Part shown: in pieces, positions 6,097 to 7,539 of the stretch
Layout of the letters: every line of letters begins with the position of its first letter
How positions within the stretch are numbered: position 1 is the stretch's first letter
DNA from: Rhodospirillaceae bacterium
GTDB taxonomy: Bacteria > Pseudomonadota > Alphaproteobacteria > UBA7985
DNA: 7,539 nucleotides
NCBI GenBank assembly: GCA_002700865.1
Contig: PAFB01000069.1
Span: forward strand, 1-7,539
Direction of reading: 5' to 3'
Notes under the pieces: model-generated
What the model was told of the DNA's origin: nothing
Database searches by the model: none
What the model saw: the letters and a program-made list of their open reading frames with translations, nothing else
Position numbers and translations under genes: made by a program

Positions 6097-6390
6097 ATGC
6101 ATATCCAAGTCATCAACTTCGAACTCAACGTGGCTCACGCCGACTATATTGCCGGTGCGACAGACGTTGCGCCCATTTTCGCCGATATGCCGGGCTTGAT
6201 CAGCAAGCACTGGCTGGGCGATGAAGATAACAATATCTACGGCGGCGTTTATCTTTGGGAAACCAAGGAAGCCTGCGACGCTTACAAAGCTGGCCCGGTT
6301 TTCGCCGACGTGATGAGCAACGCCATGTACAAGAACCAGTCCTCCAAAGACTACGGCGTACTGGATGGCCCGACCGCCATCACCGCTTAG
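6097..6390 (+). CDS. YdhR/ABM-type monooxygenase-like protein
   Basis: A 97-residue cytoplasmic protein resembling the YdhR branch of the antibiotic-biosynthesis-monooxygenase (dimeric alpha/beta barrel) fold. Visible family features are an N-terminal strand, Tyr17 and a helix through Ala25-Pro-Ile-Phe, then Met-Pro-Gly-Leu-Ile-Ser-Lys-x-Trp-Leu (31-40), Asp-Glu-Asp-Asn-Asn-Ile-Tyr-Gly-Gly-Val-Tyr-Leu-Trp-Glu (42-55), and a helix through Ala-Tyr-Lys. Family members are small dimers; some oxidise aromatic or polycyclic substrates without metal, and many have no known substrate. The start at 6097 is chosen because AGGAGGA (6084-6090) lies 6 nt before it and the fold begins there; the frame is open further upstream without an RBS. 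It stands alone behind a 300-bp gap. Fold is fairly sure; activity is not. Confidence 0.83.
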   Translation: MHIQVINFELNVAHADYIAGATDVAPIFADMPGLISKHWLGDEDNNIYGGVYLWETKEACDAYKAGPVFADVMSNAMYKNQSSKDYGVLDGPTAITA

Positions 6391-6401
6391 CACTTTCCTT
6401 C

Positions 6402-6476
6402 AAAAGGGGCCGATAAAGGGGCGGTTTTGTCCTGTGCCAGCAGGCTAGAGACTATCCAACCCTTGGCCCCTTTTTC
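6402..6476. terminator. possible long-loop terminator structure, perhaps bidirectional
   Basis: A perfect 10-bp inverted repeat AAAAGGGGCC (6402-6411) / GGCCCCTTTT (6465-6474) is followed by further T, beginning 11 bp after the stop of the small monooxygenase gene. The enclosed 53 nt can fold a small hairpin (CCTG-TGCCAG-CAGG, 6431-6444). The A-run on the left arm would give a T-tract on the minus strand also. The long loop makes it an unusual intrinsic terminator, hence moderate confidence. Confidence 0.4.
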
Positions 6477-6762
6477 ATGGTCTGGCACCGCATGTGTGAG
6501 AGGCCGCGACCGGGACGTCTGAAAGCAGTCTGAAGGCACCAGCTGCATTCCCTCTCGCTTCCATGGCAAAACCTACGACCCAGCCACATTAAACCGCCGA
6601 CATCAATCAGCCGGCCGGGGCCTGAGTGTTAGGCGATGTAAGGCGAGAAAAAATGGCTCCCTGAACTGGAAGCGGTGCCTCTTTAGAGACCCAGAGTAAC
6701 CCGAGTTCCCAATGATCTCAGGACTCTAGCTGGACCCACTGGTGCCCTCAAGCCTCCTTCGT

Positions 6763-6782
6763 GTCCTACCCTTTGTCCTACC
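6763..6782 (+). repeat. short direct repeat GTCCTACC
   Basis: GTCCTACC occurs at 6763-6770 and again at 6775-6782, 12 bp apart, within the C-rich arm. Two copies only; possibly chance in a low-complexity pyrimidine stretch. Confidence 0.35.
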
Positions 6783-6927
6783 GTCCCTTAAGACCCCCCA
6801 GCTTCCCCAGTCCTCCAGCGACACAGACGACATCCTTGCAGTACCGAGGGGGTACCGGGGGACATCGCTGTGCGGCTGTAGGGTCTATGGGGTCTCGGGT
6901 GAACACGGTGAAACGAGAAGGGTTCCA

Positions 6928-6971
6928 TAGCGTCTACGCTAGGGTCTCAAACTCGAAGCAGGGATCGAGTT
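6928..6971. repeat. pair of small hairpins
   Basis: TAGCG-TCTA-CGCTA (6928-6941; 5-bp stem, 4-nt loop) is followed 8 nt later by AACTCGA-N8-TCGAGTT (6950-6971; 7-bp perfect stem). They lie just before the G-quadruplex motif. No T-tract follows either stem on the plus strand. Confidence 0.5.
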
Positions 6972-6984
6972 CTGGAGCGCTGGA

Positions 6985-7010
6985 GGGTCGGGGGTAGGTA
7001 GGGGCTAGGG
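6985..7010 (+). other. G-quadruplex-forming motif
   Basis: Four G-runs, GGG (6985-6987), GGGGG (6990-6994), GGGG (7001-7004) and GGG (7008-7010), are separated by loops of 2, 6 and 3 nt. This fits the standard G3+N1-7 pattern on the plus strand. It lies 43 bp beyond the stop of the minus-strand polymerase-like ORF, whose transcript would read the C-rich complement. Confidence 0.6.
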
Positions 7011-7053
7011 TGGCTGTAGAGGCTTGAGAAACCGAAGACAGCGTTGAGTTGGC

Positions 7054-7539
7054 CTATGCTGCCTGAGACCTGACTTCGACACGGGCGACTGCTCGGGCAT
7101 TGGCGATACTTGCGTAGGCTCGGGTGAGCGCAAAGCGAGCGAGGTGTTCGGTGTCGACACCTGGTCTGTCTTCAATGATTAGGGCGTCGTGCACTGGGAC
7201 CGCTGGAATGTTGAACTGCTTGAGTTCGAGCAAGGCCATCATCAGTGCATCGGACTCCATCAGGAAGATGTGGTCTCGATCTGTCACAGGATCCGACAAA
7301 TAGAGCTGAAGCGCTGATGATTGATCCACGACCATCCTCCGTATCGACCGAGTTTGCTGACAGGCTCCACGAAGGTTCTTGCTCGCTATGACAGCTGACA
7401 TGGACTCCTTGACCTCATCGCGAGTGACCTCGATGCCTTGCTGCCTGATCGACGACAGGATTGGCATGTAGTGATCGTGAGGCTCTGAGGCTGCCAGCCG
7501 ATGCATTTCTTCTGAGTTCATAGGCGGAGGTGTCCTGAG
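7054..7539 (-). CDS. partial ORF, possible C-terminal part of a single-subunit polymerase-like protein
   Basis: The frame runs from the right window edge to TAG at 7054. The first ATG (7521) would give 155 residues, but the six codons before it are also open and no good RBS precedes it, so this is probably the 3' part of a longer gene. Numbered from that Met, Arg34-x3-Lys38 is followed by Met-Glu-Ser-Asp-Ala-Leu (88-93), a helix, and Ile-Pro-Ala-Val-Pro-Val-His-Asp-Ala-Leu-Ile-Ile (105-116). An Arg-x3-Lys followed later by a strand ending in His-Asp recalls motifs B and C of family A DNA polymerases and T7-like RNA polymerases. This resemblance is weak and from memory. Codons such as AGG, CGA and TCA are commoner than in the left-hand genes, suggesting transferred plasmid or phage DNA. 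If complete, it is simply an unknown soluble protein. Confidence 0.5.
   Translation of the reverse strand, partial: LRTPPPMNSEEMHRLAASEPHDHYMPILSSIRQQGIEVTRDEVKESMSAVIASKNLRGACQQTRSIRRMVVDQSSALQLYLSDPVTDRDHIFLMESDALMMALLELKQFNIPAVPVHDALIIEDRPGVDTEHLARFALTRAYASIANARAVARVEVRSQAA

Larger units (their letters stand above)
6477..7053. other. gene-free region with abrupt strand-composition switch
   Basis: Two short plus-strand frames (6742-6930, 6761-6997) have no RBS and no protein-like composition, so I call no gene here. By hand count, 6721-6840 has 51 C to 21 G on the plus strand, while 6841-7020 has 33 C to 77 G, a sharp reversal at about 6840. The right half holds direct repeats (GTACCG at 6841 and 6852; GGTGAA at 6898 and 6907), two small hairpins and a G-quadruplex motif. 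It could be a replication or transfer-related region, a structured RNA or the decayed edge of an inserted element. Nothing in it decides between these. Confidence 0.45.

Noticed and set aside
6387..6569. 60-residue minus-strand ORF
   Set aside because: No RBS, covers the terminator-like inverted repeat, and has no protein-like features.
6654..6670. Sequence resembling a reversed tRNA 3' end (TGG plus CTCCCTGAACTGGA), possible attachment site
   Set aside because: The T-loop consensus is missing, no cloverleaf can be completed, and no integrase gene or second copy is in the window.
6742..6997. Two overlapping short plus-strand ORFs (62 and 78 residues)
   Set aside because: No ribosome-binding site, and Pro/Ser- and Gly-rich composition forced by the C-rich then G-rich DNA; no motif.
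1..7539. CRISPR array, insertion sequence or complete defence system
   Set aside because: No regularly spaced repeats, transposase motifs, terminal inverted repeats with target duplications, or recognisable defence genes were seen.

Overview
The window looks like chromosomal DNA of an alphaproteobacterium, most likely a marine Rhodobacterales (Roseobacter-type) species. This is inferred from moderately high G+C coding sequence, Shine-Dalgarno-led genes and the protein families present; no rRNA or other taxonomic marker is in the window. The right-hand ~1.1 kb differs in composition and codon choice and looks like accessory (plasmid-, phage- or island-derived) DNA.

Layout. At 272-766 (+) is a small exported six-cysteine protein of unknown function. 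At 849-1352 (+) is an OsmC-family protein, convergent with a long FAD-dependent amino-acid/amine oxidoreductase of the DAO fold on the minus strand (1386-2813). The oxidoreductase is preceded by a possible 42-codon leader ORF (2813-2941, -) that overlaps its ATG as TGATG. Divergent from these, at 3137-3739 (+), is a LysE/RhtB-type amino-acid exporter. An oxidase facing an exporter across one control region suggests, but does not prove, a shared role in amino-acid or amine handling. After a 324-bp AT-rich gap comes the most unusual protein of the window (4064-4732, +): an exported 12-cysteine protein made of three degenerate copies of a C...YCxxxC...C module, followed by a strong intrinsic terminator. 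Next are a ChaC-like gamma-glutamylcyclotransferase (5068-5796, +; probably glutathione breakdown) behind a recognisable promoter, and a small YdhR/ABM-type monooxygenase-like protein (6097-6390, +) behind an approximately 300-bp gene-free leader with several inverted repeats.

From 6391 to 7053 there is no credible gene. This gap contains an abrupt C-rich to G-rich strand switch near 6840, small hairpins and a four-tract G-quadruplex motif. It ends at the 3' end of a minus-strand ORF (7054 to the window edge) that is open to the edge and may be the C-terminal part of a larger protein. That ORF has weak similarity to palm motifs of single-subunit polymerases.

The genes do not form one pathway. 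Single-gene transcription units with their own RBS or terminator dominate. A loose theme is thiol/redox and amino-acid chemistry (OsmC, glutathione cyclotransferase, DAO-type oxidase, cysteine-rich exported proteins), which is an inference from proximity only. I found no clear, complete new system. The best leads are the triplicated cysteine-module protein and the gene-free skewed region next to the polymerase-like ORF.
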